This document shows, in pieces, positions 63,581 through 64,000 of a stretch of 64,000 bases of DNA; position 1 is the stretch's first letter, and each line of letters opens with the position of its first letter. Both the position numbers and the translations under genes were made by a program. Where the stretch lies: the NCBI GenBank assembly GCA_963716445.1, contig OY970313.1, positions 62,001 through 126,000 on the forward strand, read 5' to 3'. The notes below the pieces were generated by a model. It was not told the DNA's origin. It did not search any database and worked only from the letters and a program-made list of their open reading frames with translations. The stretch comes from JAAYBF01 sp963716445 (GTDB lineage: Bacteria; Actinomycetota; Thermoleophilia; Solirubrobacterales; Thermoleophilaceae).

Positions 63581-64000
63581 ATGAGCGCCGCCACAGACGC
63601 GGGCGGCGGCACGATGCCCGAGCAGCAGGTCGAGGCGATGTTCGATCGCGTCGCCGGCTACTACGACCTGATCAACTCCGTCATGTCGGCGGGCCTCCAC
63701 CACGCCTGGCGCGTACGCGCCGCCGACATCGCCAGCGTCGGTCCCGGCGACCGTGTGCTGGACGTGGCCGCCGGCACTGGCGACCTGACGATCGAGCTCA
63801 GCAAGCGGGTCGGTCCCGACGGCGAGGTCGTAGGCGTCGACATCTCGGAGGGCATGCTCGCGATCGCGCGCGAGAAGGCGCCGGAGATTCGCTTCGAGCA
63901 GGGCAGCGCGCTCGACCTGCCGTATGCGGACGGCGAGTTCGCCGCGGCGACCGCCGGCTTCGCCGCCCGCAACTTCTCCGACCTGCGCCGCGGCCTGGCT
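63581..64000 (+). CDS. ubiE: Demethylmenaquinone methyltransferase (3' part outside window)
   Basis: Only the first 140 residues are seen. They match UbiE/MenG: FDRVAGYYDLINSVMSAGLH, then the SAM loop VLDVAAGTGDLTIELS, VVGVDISEGMLAIAREK and a later GFAARNFSDLRRGL. The enzyme methylates demethylmenaquinone to menaquinone, the electron donor of the adjacent bc complex. The ATG follows the qcrC stop by seven bases. Confidence 0.93.
   Translation, partial: MSAATDAGGGTMPEQQVEAMFDRVAGYYDLINSVMSAGLHHAWRVRAADIASVGPGDRVLDVAAGTGDLTIELSKRVGPDGEVVGVDISEGMLAIAREKAPEIRFEQGSALDLPYADGEFAAATAGFAARNFSDLRRGLA

Overview
The window is chromosomal DNA from a high-GC actinobacterium. Gene content and order point to the class Thermoleophilia (Solirubrobacterales-like): an actinobacterial fhaA-fhaB-pstP-rodA-pbpA-pknB operon close to gyrA, a DUF3662/FHA protein, a Bacillus-like split cytochrome bc complex, and a fused AhbA/AhbB-like protein in the haem genes. 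The placement is an inference from family knowledge; no 16S gene is present to confirm it.

Layout. (1) 1-8112: surface-polysaccharide genes (FlgD-Ig membrane protein, GT4 glycosyltransferase, sugar formyltransferase, LytR_C membrane protein, membrane nucleotide-sugar dehydratase, DUF354 protein, DegT aminotransferase), a plausible route to an N-formylated amino-deoxysugar. (2) 8140-13284: DedA protein, GAF-GAF-SpoIIE phosphatase, small XRE regulator, Hanks kinase with an extracytoplasmic domain, DsbA-like protein. (3) 13456-23575: eight-gene minus-strand operon for cell-wall growth and its phospho-control (membrane kinase, fhaA, fhaB, pstP, rodA, pbpA, pknB, ddl). (4) 23703-27307: plus-strand run with a CARDB protein, DUF4446, prephenate dehydratase, HNH nuclease and a coiled-coil membrane protein. 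(5) 27308-29210: a small island, less GC-rich to the eye, with a structured RNA or micro-ORF candidate and a three-gene operon ending in a PemK/MazF toxin.

(6) 29335-43538: the origin-type core. gyrA, gyrB, dciA-like, recF, dnaN and dnaA run leftward; rpmH, rnpA, yidD, yidC, jag, rsmG, parA and parB run rightward, with a parS-like site at the start of rsmG. Transcription diverges from the dnaA-rpmH gap, as expected around oriC, but no array of DnaA boxes is visible. (7) 43577-54088: tRNA-Ile(GAT), bifunctional nuclease, a second ddl, aminotransferase, DUF4126, phosphodiesterase, GtrA, a GT-C-like membrane protein, YmdB-type phosphoesterase and an ABC exporter. (8) 54147-56220: a second accessory patch with a PD-(D/E)XK-like protein and a membrane/HTH gene pair. 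(9) 56225-64000: def and an ACT-domain regulator, then hemB, a fused AhbAB-like gene, hemL, a menaquinol:cytochrome c reductase (Rieske, cytochrome b6-like, subunit IV fused to cytochrome c) and the start of ubiE/menG.

Two genome-wide habits are visible. Operon genes overlap by four bases (ATGA, GTGA, TTGA and, in two cases, apparently CTGA). Many operon-leading genes have a TAnnnT hexamer 7-9 bases before the start codon, which suggests leaderless transcripts. Two related intergenic palindromes, 44 kb apart, differ by paired stem changes. GC content was judged by eye, and no database search was possible.
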